From positions 1 through 56,912 of the forward strand of contig CAZUDO010000104.1 in NCBI GenBank assembly GCA_964618895.1: a stretch of 56,912 nt of DNA. Direction: 5' to 3'. This DNA is from CAZUDO01 sp964618895 (GTDB lineage Bacteria > Desulfobacterota > Binatia > DP-6). The position numbers were made by a program, and so were the translations under genes. Positions 25,935 through 35,291 of the stretch are shown here, one piece after another (the stretch's first letter is position 1; the number at the start of each line of letters is the position of its first letter). A model generated the notes under the pieces. It did not search any database. It was not told where the DNA came from and was given only the letters and a program-made list of their open reading frames with translations.

Positions 25935-28393
25935 CCGGCGGAAGGTCTGAGCCACACCACCCCGAGCGGCGGGAGCCGCAGCGTCACCTCGTGCGTGAGA
26001 CCATCCCTGGCCTCCTCCACGACCGGCTCCGCCTCCACCCCGTCCGGCTGGCCGACGCCGCTCCCGCCCCAGCGGGCATCGTCGCTGTTCAGCAGCTCCA
26101 ACCAGCGCCCGGCACCCGGCACCCGCAGGCGATAGCCCTCACGCGGCACCGGGGTGAAGTTGGCGACGATCACGACGCGATCCTCCGGATCACGAGCCCG
26201 CCGCACGAACGAGATCACGCTGTGCGCGGCGTCCTTGTGATCAATCCACTGGAAGCCGTCCCAGTGGTCGTCCACCTCGTGCAGCGCGGCCGCAGCCGCG
26301 TAGAGCCGATTCAGCTCCGCCACGTAGGCTTGCAATCCGGCGTGGAGGGGATCCTCCAGCAGCGGCCAGGTCACCTGGCGCTCGAAATTCCACTCGCCTA
26401 TCTGACCGATCTCGCCGCCCATGAACAGCAGCTTCTTCCCGGGGTGGGCGTACATCCACGCGAACAGAGCGCGCAGGTTGGCGAGCTTCTTCCACGCATC
26501 GCCCGGCATCTTGAACAGCAGTGAGCGCTTGCCGTGGACCACCTCGTCGTGTGAGAGCGGCAGCAGGTATCGCTCGCGCCAGGCGTAGTGGAGCGAGAAC
26601 GCGAGCTTGCCATGGTGATGCGAGCGCCCGATGGGATCGGTCGCCATGTAGCTCAACGTGTCGTTCATCCAGCCCATGTTCCACTTGAGGTCGAAGCCGA
26701 GCCCGCCCTCGTCCACGGGAGCGGTCACACGCGGCCACGAGGTGGATTCCTCGGCGGAGGTGAGCACGCCGGGGAAGCGGCCGTGGACGAGCGTGTTGAA
26801 GCGCCTCAGGAACTCGATCGCTTCCACGTTTTCGCGCCCGCCCTGCGGATTGGGCACCCATTCGCCCGGCTTGCGCGAGTAGTCGAGGTAGAGCATGGAC
26901 GCCACCGCGTCCACCCGGAGCCCGTCCACGTGGAAGCGGTCGAGCCAGTGGAGCGCGCTCGCCAGCAGGAGCCCGCTCACCTGGGGCCGGGAGAGATTGA
27001 AGATCAAGGTGCCCCACTCCCGATGCTCGCCCCGGCGCGGATCGGCGTGCTCGTAGAGATGCGTGCCGTCGAAGAACCCGAGGCCGTGCGCGTCCTTCGG
27101 GAAGTGCGCTGGCACCCAGTCCAGGATCACGCCGATCCCGGTCTGGTGTGCAGCATCCACGAAATGACGAAAGTCGTCCGGCGTCCCGAAACGCGACGTG
27201 GGCGCGAAGTAGCCGGCCGTCTGATAGCCCCACGAGCCGTCGAAGGGATGCTCGGTAATCGGCAGCAGCTCGATGTGGGTGAACCCCATACGCTTCACAT
27301 AGGGCACCAGATCATCGGCCAGCTCGCGCCACGAGAGCCAGTCCGGCCCCCCGCCGCCGCGCCGCTTCCACGAGCCCGGATGGACCTCGTAGATCGCGAG
27401 CGGCCGGTCCGGGCGCTGGCGGTCGGAGCGCGCTGCCATCCACTCCGCGTCGTTCCACGCGTAGTGGCCGAGGTCGTACACGACCGAAGCGGTGTTGGGC
27501 CTTAGCTCCATGAGTGAGCCGTAGGGATCGGCCTTGACCGCCGACCGCCCGTCGAGGCGGGTGAGAATGTCGAACTTGTAGATCGCGCCCGCGCCGAGCC
27601 CGGGCACGAACAGCTCCCACACGCCGGTCCGGCCACGGCGCCGCATCGGGTGGGCGCGCGGATCCCAGCGATTCAGATCGCCGATCAGGCTGACTCGGAC
27701 GGCGTTCGGCGCCCACACCGCGAAGTTGACCCCGGCGACGCCGGCGTGGACCGTCGTCTGTGCGCCCATCTTCTCGTAGAGACGCTCGTGCGTGCCTTCC
27801 CCGAAAAGATGGAGGTCGAACTCCGAGAGCCACGGATCAAAACGATACGGATCGTCGCGGACAACGTCGGGACCCTCCGCCGGGTGGATGTGGAGACGAT
27901 AGGAGGCGCCCGGTTCGGCTGAAGGAATCACAGCTTCGAAGAGTCCTTCGTCGCGGATCCGCGTCATCGGCATCCGCGTGCCCCCAATCTCAACCTCGAC
28001 CGTGCGCGCATCGGGCTGCAACGTGCGCACGACGATCATCCCGTCGCCGACGGGGTGCGGCCCCAGCACGTCGAATGGCGTGGCGCACTCGCCGCGCACG
28101 AGCAGGTCCATCGCGGCGGAGAGCCCCGGATTGACGGGAACGGACCGGGCCGCCAGTGCCGCTACGGGTGCGGGCACCGCTGCGGACGCGGGCGCCGGCG
28201 TTCGTCGGACTCGGGGGGATGGACCGGGTTTCGGACCGGCCGATCGCTTCGCGGCCGGCGCCGACCGCGTGCTCGAGGCCCGGCGGGGCTTTGCGGCCGC
28301 CGATGGCTTTCCCGGCGACCCCGGCGTTGCCGGGCGCTTCTTCGGTTTTGCCTTCGCGCCCGCCTTGGAGGCGCGCCGTGCCGCCTTCTTCAT
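25931..28393 (-). CDS. glgB: 1,4-alpha-glucan branching enzyme with basic Ala/Pro/Lys-rich N-terminal tail
   Basis: This is an 820-residue GH13 enzyme that forms alpha-1,6 branches in glycogen. After an unusual basic, low-complexity N-terminus of about 90 residues come the two N-terminal beta-sandwich modules. The second contains GVNFAVWAPNAVRVSLIGD. The catalytic barrel follows, with nucleophile D495 in GLRVDAVAS, acid/base E548 in TSAEESTSWP and D616 in PLSHDEVVHGK. The end is RLPPLGVVWLRPSAG. The core length matches the family. The start overlaps the stop of the upstream ATP-grasp gene by four bases, so the two are translationally coupled. The gene ends inside the palindrome at 25899-25934. 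Confidence 0.96.
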   Translation of the reverse strand: MKKAARRASKAGAKAKPKKRPATPGSPGKPSAAAKPRRASSTRSAPAAKRSAGPKPGPSPRVRRTPAPASAAVPAPVAALAARSVPVNPGLSAAMDLLVRGECATPFDVLGPHPVGDGMIVVRTLQPDARTVEVEIGGTRMPMTRIRDEGLFEAVIPSAEPGASYRLHIHPAEGPDVVRDDPYRFDPWLSEFDLHLFGEGTHERLYEKMGAQTTVHAGVAGVNFAVWAPNAVRVSLIGDLNRWDPRAHPMRRRGRTGVWELFVPGLGAGAIYKFDILTRLDGRSAVKADPYGSLMELRPNTASVVYDLGHYAWNDAEWMAARSDRQRPDRPLAIYEVHPGSWKRRGGGGPDWLSWRELADDLVPYVKRMGFTHIELLPITEHPFDGSWGYQTAGYFAPTSRFGTPDDFRHFVDAAHQTGIGVILDWVPAHFPKDAHGLGFFDGTHLYEHADPRRGEHREWGTLIFNLSRPQVSGLLLASALHWLDRFHVDGLRVDAVASMLYLDYSRKPGEWVPNPQGGRENVEAIEFLRRFNTLVHGRFPGVLTSAEESTSWPRVTAPVDEGGLGFDLKWNMGWMNDTLSYMATDPIGRSHHHGKLAFSLHYAWRERYLLPLSHDEVVHGKRSLLFKMPGDAWKKLANLRALFAWMYAHPGKKLLFMGGEIGQIGEWNFERQVTWPLLEDPLHAGLQAYVAELNRLYAAAAALHEVDDHWDGFQWIDHKDAAHSVISFVRRARDPEDRVVIVANFTPVPREGYRLRVPGAGRWLELLNSDDARWGGSGVGQPDGVEAEPVVEEARDGLTHEVTLRLPPLGVVWLRPSAG

Positions 28394-29607
28394 CCGGCGA
28401 AAAGACGCAGGTCCGTGCCGATCCGGTCCGCCATGTGGATCGTGGCGGCGAGATCCCGATGCCGCACCACCAGCATCCCGTCCGAGATCAACGTCTGCAG
28501 CCAGTCCCGCCGCTGGGCGCCGATCGGCAGCAGGTCCACGTTCACCACGTGTTGCCCGAACTCGGCCATCACTTCGCCCAGCCCCTCGATGCGCTGGATG
28601 CGGCCCCGTCCCTGCGCGCGCTTGAAGATCGAGGCGCAGTTGTAGCGGCGCTCGATCGGCTGCGTGAACCGCCCGTACAGCTCGGCCTCGGCCCAGCCGC
28701 GAAACAGGTCAATGTCCGAGGCGTAGTTCATGATGTCCACGGTGAACGCGCCGGGCGGGCGCGCGGCGATCTCGCCGAACACCGCCTCGCCATCGGCCTT
28801 GAGGTGCCACTCCATGTGTGTGAACCCGGTGCGGAAGTTCATCGCCTTGAGCACCGCCTCCCCGAGCGCGCGTCCGGCGGCGAGATAGGGAACGTCGGGA
28901 TCGCGCAGCGCCACGGTCTGGGGGCTGATCCACTCGAGCTGGCGCGCGATCAGGGGACGCGGCCGGTAACTGCAGATGTTGTAGAACACGATCTCGCCAT
29001 TCGCGCACACCGTGTCGAAGGTGAACTCCTCGCCTTCGATGAACTCCTCGACGCTCACCTCGCGCACGTGGCGCACCTGGCGCAGCACGGCGTCCAGCCC
29101 GGCGCGATCGTCCACCCGGTGCGTGTCCGCGGAGCCTGCTCCAGCGATGGGTTTGACGATGAGCGGGTACCCGATGCGCTCGGCGGCCTCCAGCACCTCC
29201 TGGGCCCGGTCCGCCCGCGCGTGGCGCGGGGTGCGAATGCCGGCGCGGTCGAGCACCTGCTTCATGGTCTCCTTGTCGCGAAACGGCACCGTCTCCTCGA
29301 CCGTCATCCCCGGGAGCCCAAGCCGCTCGCGGATGCGCGCCGCCATCACCATGAGCGGCTCCCACAGGCACGCGACCCGCTCGATGCGCACGCGGCCTGC
29401 GATCGCTAACGCGTCGGCGACCACCGCATCCTCGTCGGCGAAGCTGCTTATCTGATGGTAGTCCGCCAGCGCCTCGCGCGCGGCGGCCGGCAGCCCCGAG
29501 ACCGGCGTATCACCCATTCCGATCACCTGGGCCCCCACCGCCCGCAGGCCGCGCGCAAACTGGGGCATCTCGGGCGGATACCCGGGCGACAGCATGAGGA
29601 CATTCAC
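28390..29607 (-). CDS. ATP-grasp ligase, paralog 1 (carboxylate-amine ligase)
   Basis: This is a 405-residue ATP-grasp enzyme with a pre-ATP-grasp domain (VLMLSPGYPPEMPQFARGL). The ATP-binding segment is YPLIVKPIAGAGSADTHRV, the lid strand is VEEFIEGEEF, and the metal/phosphate site is around H264-M-E-W and E279 in GEIAARPPG. The family joins a carboxylate to an amine through an acyl phosphate. I chose the GTG at 29607 because AAGGAGGTG lies just upstream and it starts the conserved strand; the frame remains open to 29676. It is coupled to glgB by a four-base overlap. The substrate is unknown. It closely resembles the ligases at 29660-30877 and 34068-35291. Confidence 0.88.
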   Translation of the reverse strand: MNVLMLSPGYPPEMPQFARGLRAVGAQVIGMGDTPVSGLPAAAREALADYHQISSFADEDAVVADALAIAGRVRIERVACLWEPLMVMAARIRERLGLPGMTVEETVPFRDKETMKQVLDRAGIRTPRHARADRAQEVLEAAERIGYPLIVKPIAGAGSADTHRVDDRAGLDAVLRQVRHVREVSVEEFIEGEEFTFDTVCANGEIVFYNICSYRPRPLIARQLEWISPQTVALRDPDVPYLAAGRALGEAVLKAMNFRTGFTHMEWHLKADGEAVFGEIAARPPGAFTVDIMNYASDIDLFRGWAEAELYGRFTQPIERRYNCASIFKRAQGRGRIQRIEGLGEVMAEFGQHVVNVDLLPIGAQRRDWLQTLISDGMLVVRHRDLAATIHMADRIGTDLRLFAG

Positions 29608-29659
29608 CGACACCTCCTTCGTGCGCGCGGCGGTTCCGCGCGGGAATGCAACCGCAACG

Positions 29660-30877
29660 CTATGCCAGCTCCACACGGATGACGTTCACAATACGGGACA
29701 ATGCCCGCTCCACGACCTCGGTATCGGGATGGCGGACGATGACGTAGCCGTCCCCTTCGTACCCGTCCCCGTGCGGCTGGCCGAGCCGCGGGAGCCGCGA
29801 CTCGACCACCAGTGGCGCCACGTCCTGAGCGTCCTGCAGTCCGTGCACCGCGCGCACCCGTCCCGTGCCCTGGCCGCGCAGGTAGGCGGCCCCCACCGCG
29901 TACCGGCGTGGAGCAGGCTCGAACTCGTCGTAGACCACGACCCGCGCCCAGGCGCGATAGAGGTCGAGGTCGTGCGCGTAGGAGATTAAGGTGGTGAACT
30001 GGGCGCCGGGCGGGCGTGCGGCGACCTCGGAGATCGCGATGCTCCCGTCGTGCCGCCGGAACCACTCCATGTGGGTCATGCCGCTCCCCATCCCGAGCGC
30101 GGTGAGCGCGCGCGGCCCCATCTCGTGGATCGCGTGGTACTCGGAGCCGGAGACATCGCGCGGCAGCACCACGCACCACTGGATCCACGGATTTCGCAAC
30201 ACCTCGAGCGGCGTCGGGTCGTAGCGGCTGATCGAACTCCAGATCGTCCGACCGCCGACGGTGATGCTGTCGAACGAGTGCTCGTGCCCGGTGATGAACT
30301 CCTCCAGCAGCGCCGCCCGCTCGGGGCGCGGAGGGGACACCGTCAGCCACTCCTCGAGCTGCCCGGCGTCCTCGACACGGAAGGTGTTGCGAGCCCCCGC
30401 GCCGGCCGGGGGCTTCACCACCAACGGAAACCCGATCTCCGCCGCGAACGCCCTGCACGCTTGAGCCTCGCCGCACAGCTGGTGCCGCGCGCACGGGACG
30501 CCCGCCGCGCGCAGGACGTCCTTCATACGGGACTTGTCGCGGAAGTTGTGGGCCGGCTCGACGCCGAGTCCGGAAATCTTGAAATGGGCACGCACCTCGG
30601 CGAGCGAGATTTGCAATTCCTCGAGCGTGCCGATCAGCCGCTCGATGGGCCCGAGGCGTCCGGCGAGAGACTGGATCGCTCCGGCCAGCTCGCGGGGATC
30701 GAGACTGTCCCCGACCCTGACGTGCGCCGCGACGTGATCGCGCAGCTCGGGTGGGAGCTTCTCCTCCGGCTCGTGGCTCACCAGCCCGAACCGCACGCCG
30801 GGCAGCCGCGCGACGGCGGCGACGAAGCGCATGGTCGTCTCGATGAAGTACGGCGCGACGAAGACGACGGTGGGCAT
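29660..30877 (-). CDS. ATP-grasp ligase, paralog 2
   Basis: This is a 405-residue ATP-grasp enzyme of the same subfamily as its two neighbours. An N-terminal domain starts TVVFVAPYFIETTMRFVAAV. The nucleotide-binding strand is FPLVVKPPAGAGARNTFRV, the lid is LLEEFITGHEHSFDSI, and the active-site end is around H269-M-E-W and E284 in SEVAARPPG. It is about 50 bases upstream of ligase 1 on the same strand, in one operon with glgB. Its start faces the insertion-sequence remnants and the divergent glgA arm. The three paralogs probably add different amino acids or act at different steps. Confidence 0.88.
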   Translation of the reverse strand: MPTVVFVAPYFIETTMRFVAAVARLPGVRFGLVSHEPEEKLPPELRDHVAAHVRVGDSLDPRELAGAIQSLAGRLGPIERLIGTLEELQISLAEVRAHFKISGLGVEPAHNFRDKSRMKDVLRAAGVPCARHQLCGEAQACRAFAAEIGFPLVVKPPAGAGARNTFRVEDAGQLEEWLTVSPPRPERAALLEEFITGHEHSFDSITVGGRTIWSSISRYDPTPLEVLRNPWIQWCVVLPRDVSGSEYHAIHEMGPRALTALGMGSGMTHMEWFRRHDGSIAISEVAARPPGAQFTTLISYAHDLDLYRAWARVVVYDEFEPAPRRYAVGAAYLRGQGTGRVRAVHGLQDAQDVAPLVVESRLPRLGQPHGDGYEGDGYVIVRHPDTEVVERALSRIVNVIRVELA

Positions 30878-31058
30878 GGGCGCAGGAATCTATCGGCTCC
30901 GCCGGGGGGCGGCAAACGCGGCCTGTGCCTCCCGAAAACCTCATCTGCCACGGGCCTCGAGAACTGGGCCTACCTCTGTAAGGGCTCCGGGTCTCTCGTT
31001 TGCGCATCCGCAGCCGACCTGCACCCAGGGAGACGGATTTGCCGATGCCACCGCTTCT

Positions 31059-31771
31059 GTTCGCCGCCGCCTCCGGCCGCGGCTCAGGCCGGCGGATCGC
31101 ATCTTCTGGGTCTGGCTCTCGCGAGCCTGGCTCGACTGGCGCGACGCACTGGTGATCGTTCAGCCTGCGACGGTGATCGCGTGGCAGAGGAAGAGGTTCC
31201 GCGAGTACTGGACGAAGCTGACGGGATCAGGGAATCCGATCGTCTCGACCGATTTCTTCGCCGTGCCCACGGTGCAGAACCAAGTCCTGTTCGTCTTCCT
31301 CGTCCTGGCCCACGATCGTCGGCGCGTCCTTCACTTCTAATGTCACTGCCCAACCGACCGCCGAATGGACCGGGCAGCAAATCGTCGAGGCATTCCCGTG
31401 GGTGGACCCGCCCCGGTACCTGCTGCGGAATCGAGACAGCATCTACGGGACCAAGTTCCGGAAGCGCGTCGGCAACATGGGCTTCCAAGAGGTGCTCACC
31501 GCTCCCCAAAGCCCCTGGCAGAGTCCGTACGTCGAGAGACTGATCGGGACAATCCGCCGCGAATGCCTCGACCACGTGATCGTGGTCAGCGAGCGGCATC
31601 TGAAACGGCTGCTGGCAGACTACTTCGACTACTACCACCGCTGGCGGATCCATCAGTCCCTCGCGATGGACTGCCCCCAAGCGTGAGGTCCAGTCGGCGG
31701 CACAGGGTCGCGTGGCCGAAGTTGCCGAGGTCGGCGGCCTGCATCACCACTACAAGCATATCGCCGCCTTA
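31059..31771 (+). pseudogene. Degraded insertion-sequence transposase (rve/DDE integrase core)
   Basis: Pieces of a DDE integrase-type transposase are visible in order. An N-terminal piece LRPADRIFWVWLSRAW, then WQRKRFREYW, ends at about 31237. It is joined directly to IVSTDFFAVPTVQNQVLFVF with about 70 residues missing. A stop and frameshift follow at 31338, with the next piece YLLRNRDSIYGTKFRKRV and QSPYVERLIGTIRRECLDHV ending at 31686. A further shift in a C-run near 31675 gives GGLHHHYKHIAA. There is therefore one internal deletion, two frameshifts and a missing N-terminus. The element is dead. Terminal repeats were not found. Confidence 0.82.
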
Positions 31772-32604
31772 GGACCTGCAAGAGCGCTGCGCGATTGCTC
31801 GCCGGACGACCGGACCATGGCCGCGCTGCGCTGAGGTCGGCGGCACCCGAGCCTCGCCCCATCACGCGACGCAAGCCGTCACTCAATCGAACGCTTCGGC
31901 GGTTCCTGAGCGCAGCCTCACCGCCCCGGTCGCCCGCGGGGGGAGGCGTGACGACGGGGCTCTCGGGATGCACAGGCAACGGATGAGCGGCATTAGCCAA
32001 TCTGAACCGTGGCCAGACCGGAGCCAGTGGGGCGAGGTCGGTGGCCGACTGAGGCAACACGCCGGGAAATACAGTTGTCGCCAATCATCCAGCCACAGGC
32101 TCCACTCCGAGAGCCGCCGCGCCTGGCACGAGGGGCAGAACCCCCGCCCTGGCAGCGGAACGCCACCGGCGAGGCTTGCGGGCGCCGGGGCGTGTAGGGC
32201 ATCGCGCCGCAGGGCACCGCGGCGGGAGGCAACGGCGCCGGCGAGCGAGCGGCGGGCGCACGCCGCGGCGCGGGGGCGCAACCTGGGACGGGGGCTCGCC
32301 GGGGCGCCGGGCGCTCCACGACCGGACGAGCGCATCACGATCGGTGCCGTGGCCTGCCGCCTCCTCCTATCCCGTGATGGCAGCGCTCGCCACGGAGGGT
32401 TGCTCGCGCACGCAAGCGGCTTAAGTACGGGGGGCCATCGCGGCACACGCCAACGGCGTGGACGGAGCGGAACCGGCGGCGACAACCCGGCCACGGGCGA
32501 CCGGCGCGCTCCTCCGGGGGAGGGCAAACGGCACCGCTATGCTACCTTCCCCCGAATCTTCCCAGGCCCCCTGGCCCGATCCCCTCCCACCCCGCTCGAA
32601 TCCC
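31772..32604. other. Intergenic region between the two ligase/glycogen arms, mostly IS debris
   Basis: Apart from the transposase fragment at 32070-32190, I see no gene in these 833 bases. The stretch is GC-rich and without a clear promoter for glgA. It separates the divergent starts of ATP-grasp 2 and glgA, where regulatory sequence would be expected, so the control region has probably been disrupted or displaced. Confidence 0.5.
32070..32190 (-). pseudogene. Fragment of a zinc-finger transposase (IS91-like)
   Basis: On the minus strand the peptide VAFRCQG, then after a one-base shift in a G-run GRGFCPSCQARRLSEWSLWL, matches the N-terminal zinc-binding region of IS91-type (Y2) putative transposases. 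Only about 40 residues survive. The catalytic part was not found nearby. Confidence 0.6.
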
Positions 32605-34071
32605 ATGCGCATCTGCTTTGTCACCTCCGAGCTCGCTCCGCTGGCCAAGGTCGGCGGGCTGGCCGACGTCTCGGCTGCCCTCCCGCGCGAGCTGCTCGAG
32701 CTGGGACACGACGTGCGCGTCTACCTGCCCCTCTATCAGCGGATACGGGAGGCCGGCGTGAGCCTGGCCCCCGATCCAATCCTACAGTCGCTCCCGCTCC
32801 AACTCGGGCGCCGCACGTTCCGTTTCTCGATCCTCACCACTCGTCTCGCCGGCTCCGACCTCGAGGTGCGTCTGGTGGACTGCCCCGCGCTCTACGACCG
32901 GCCCGGGATCTATACCCAGGACGCCGACGAGCACCTGCGATTCCTGCTACTCACACGCGCCGCGATCGAGTGTTGTCAGAGCACCCAGTGGGCGCCCGAC
33001 ATCCTGCATTGTCACGATTGGCAGACCGCGCTCGCCCCCCTCTACCTCAAGACCCTTTATCAATGGGATCGCCTGTTCGAGCGCACGCGCAGCGTGCTCA
33101 CGATCCACAACCTGGGATATCAGGGAACCTTCGACGCCGCATCACTCCCCGAGCTCGGGCTGGGCGAGGGCTCGCGCCTGCTGCACCAGGCCGATCTCCT
33201 GGCGGGCAGAATCGGGTTCCTCAAGACCGGCCTCGCCTACGCCGACGCGCTCACCACCGTAAGCCCGACCTACGCGCGCGAGATCCAGAGCGAGCGGCTG
33301 GGCATGGGCCTCGACGGGCTCCTTCGACAGCGCTCGGGCCACCTGGTCGGGATACTCAACGGGGTGGACACGCGCGAGTGGGACCCGCGCACCGATCGTC
33401 ATCTTTCCGCACGCTACTCGGAGAAGAGCCTGTGGCGGAAGGAGAAGAACAAGGAATCACTGCTGCGCAGCCTGGGGCTCGAGTACACCAAGGGTGTCCC
33501 AGTGGTGGGCATCGTCTCGCGGCTCTCGGCGCAGAAGGGGATCGAGCTGCTCGACCCCACGCTGCCGGAACTGATGGCGGAGAGGGACCTGCGGTTCGTC
33601 GCGCTGGGCAGCGGCGAGCCCCGGCTCGAGCAGCTCATGCAGAGCATCCAGGCGCAGAACCCAGGCCGCGCCTGCTTCTATCGCGGCTTCAGCGACGAGC
33701 TGGCACACCGGATCGAGGCCGGCGCCGACCTTTTCCTCATGCCCTCGCTCTACGAGCCGTGCGGGCTCAATCAGATGTACAGCATGCGCTACGGCACAGC
33801 GCCGGTGGTTCGCGCCACCGGCGGCCTCGCCGATACGGTCCGCCAGTTCGATCCCGCGACCGGCGAGGGCACCGGATTCGTGTTCGAGCACTTCACCGCC
33901 GACGGCCTGCGCTGGGCGCTGCGGCTCGCGCTCAAGGTGTACGACGAGCCGAAGCAGTGGCGTCGGCTCCAGCTTAACGGCATGGGCATGGACTTCTCAT
34001 GGGGGGCCAGGGCAGGCCAATACCAGGAACTCTACCGGAGCATCGCGACCCCGGCCGAGGCGCCGCGATGA
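32605..34071 (+). CDS. glgA: Glycogen synthase (ADP-glucose type, GT5)
   Basis: This is a 488-residue GT-B glycosyltransferase. The N-terminus has the ADP-glucose-binding K15-V-G-G-L motif in SELAPLAKVGGLADVSAALP, followed by HCHDWQTALAPLYLK and TIHNLGYQGTF. The C-terminal domain has GIVSRLSAQKGIELL and the signature LYEPCGLNQMYSMRYGTAPVVR. It extends alpha-1,4-glucan chains. The ATG at 32605 begins the conserved strand, although the frame is open from 32458; no strong ribosome binding site is visible. The stop overlaps the start of ATP-grasp ligase 3 (ATGA), the same coupling seen for glgB. Confidence 0.96.
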   Translation: MRICFVTSELAPLAKVGGLADVSAALPRELLELGHDVRVYLPLYQRIREAGVSLAPDPILQSLPLQLGRRTFRFSILTTRLAGSDLEVRLVDCPALYDRPGIYTQDADEHLRFLLLTRAAIECCQSTQWAPDILHCHDWQTALAPLYLKTLYQWDRLFERTRSVLTIHNLGYQGTFDAASLPELGLGEGSRLLHQADLLAGRIGFLKTGLAYADALTTVSPTYAREIQSERLGMGLDGLLRQRSGHLVGILNGVDTREWDPRTDRHLSARYSEKSLWRKEKNKESLLRSLGLEYTKGVPVVGIVSRLSAQKGIELLDPTLPELMAERDLRFVALGSGEPRLEQLMQSIQAQNPGRACFYRGFSDELAHRIEAGADLFLMPSLYEPCGLNQMYSMRYGTAPVVRATGGLADTVRQFDPATGEGTGFVFEHFTADGLRWALRLALKVYDEPKQWRRLQLNGMGMDFSWGARAGQYQELYRSIATPAEAPR

Positions 34072-35291
34072 ACGTGATCCTGGTGGAGCCGTGCTTCCCC
34101 GCCAACCAGCGTGAGTTCGCCCGCGCGTTGCGCCAGGCGGGCGCCACCGTGATCGGCGTCGGCGAGCGCCCCAAGGAGTCGCTGGACGGGGAGCTCCGCG
34201 AGTGGCTCGCGCACTACGAGCAGGTGGGCTCGGTGGTGGACGAGGACGCCCTCGCCCGCGCCGTCCGGTTCATCCAGGGCAAGGTGTGGGTGGATCGGCT
34301 CGAGACCACGGTCGAAGCTCACATCATGGCGGCGGCGCGGGTGCGCGAGGCGTGCGGCATCCCCGGCACCTCGGTCAAGACCGCGTGGCTCTGCCGCGAC
34401 AAGCCCGCGATGAAAGAGGCGCTGCGCTCGGGCGGCGTCCCGTGCGCGCGCTCGACCGGAGCCGCCACGGCCGACGAGGCGCGCGCCTTCGCCGCCCAGA
34501 CCGGCTATCCGCTCATCCTGAAGCCGCGCGACGCCGCCGGCGCCTCGGGGACGCACCGGGTGGACGATGCCGCGGCGCTGGAAGCGGTGCTCGCGAGCAC
34601 GGCGTTCCACCGCGGCGCGGCGCTCGCGGTCGAGGAGTTCATTGAAGGTCACGAGGGGTTCTACGACACGCTGGCGATTGGCGGCCGGGTGGCGCACGAC
34701 TTCGTCACCCACTACTACCCCAACGTGCTGGAGGCGATGCGTACGCGCTGGATCTCGCCGCAGTTTATCGCCACGAACCAGGTGGACTCCGCCCCGGCGT
34801 ACCGCGAGCTGCGCGCGCTCGGGGAAAAGGTCATCGGGCTGCTCGAGATCGGCACCTCGGCCACCCATATGGAGTGGTTCAGCGGACCGAAGGGTCTCTA
34901 TTTCTCCGAGATCGGCTGCCGTCCGCCCGGCGTGCGCGCATGGGATCTCTACAGCGCCGCCAACGAGGTTGATCTGTACCTCGAGTGGGCGATGGCCGTG
35001 GTCCACGGACGACCCTCGGCGAAACTCTCGCGCCGCTTCTCGGCCGGGATCATCGCGCTCAGGCCGGATCGTGACGGACAGATCGCCGGCTACGAGGGCG
35101 TGGACGCCATCCGCTCGCGCTACGGCCAGTGGATCCTCGATGCCCATCTGCCGCAGGCCGGCACGCCCACGCAGCCGGTCGAGGCGGGCTACATGGCCAA
35201 CGCCTGGCTGCGGATGAAGCATCCGGATTACGACGAGCTGCGCCGCATGCTTGATGATACGGGGCGCACGATCAAGGTGCGGGCAACGTGA
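34068..35291 (+). CDS. ATP-grasp ligase, paralog 3
   Basis: This is a 407-residue ATP-grasp enzyme paralogous to the two ligases on the left arm. The N-terminal domain starts NVILVEPCFPANQREFARAL. The ATP-binding strand is YPLILKPRDAAGASGTHRV and the lid is VEEFIEGHEGFYDT. The active-site end is H267-M-E-W and E281 in SEIGCRPPG, where Gly-Cys replaces the Ala-Ala of the other two. Translation is coupled to glgA upstream and to the S51-like peptidase downstream (four-base overlaps at both ends). Confidence 0.88.
   Translation: MNVILVEPCFPANQREFARALRQAGATVIGVGERPKESLDGELREWLAHYEQVGSVVDEDALARAVRFIQGKVWVDRLETTVEAHIMAAARVREACGIPGTSVKTAWLCRDKPAMKEALRSGGVPCARSTGAATADEARAFAAQTGYPLILKPRDAAGASGTHRVDDAAALEAVLASTAFHRGAALAVEEFIEGHEGFYDTLAIGGRVAHDFVTHYYPNVLEAMRTRWISPQFIATNQVDSAPAYRELRALGEKVIGLLEIGTSATHMEWFSGPKGLYFSEIGCRPPGVRAWDLYSAANEVDLYLEWAMAVVHGRPSAKLSRRFSAGIIALRPDRDGQIAGYEGVDAIRSRYGQWILDAHLPQAGTPTQPVEAGYMANAWLRMKHPDYDELRRMLDDTGRTIKVRAT

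Noticed and set aside
29604..31007. Alternative minus-strand frame over ATP-grasp 2
   Set aside because: Arg-rich shadow frame; the 29660-30877 frame has clear ATP-grasp motifs.
32070..32190. Zinc-finger peptide as a ComF-type competence protein
   Set aside because: The residues around FCPSC match IS91-like transposases, and no phosphoribosyltransferase domain follows.
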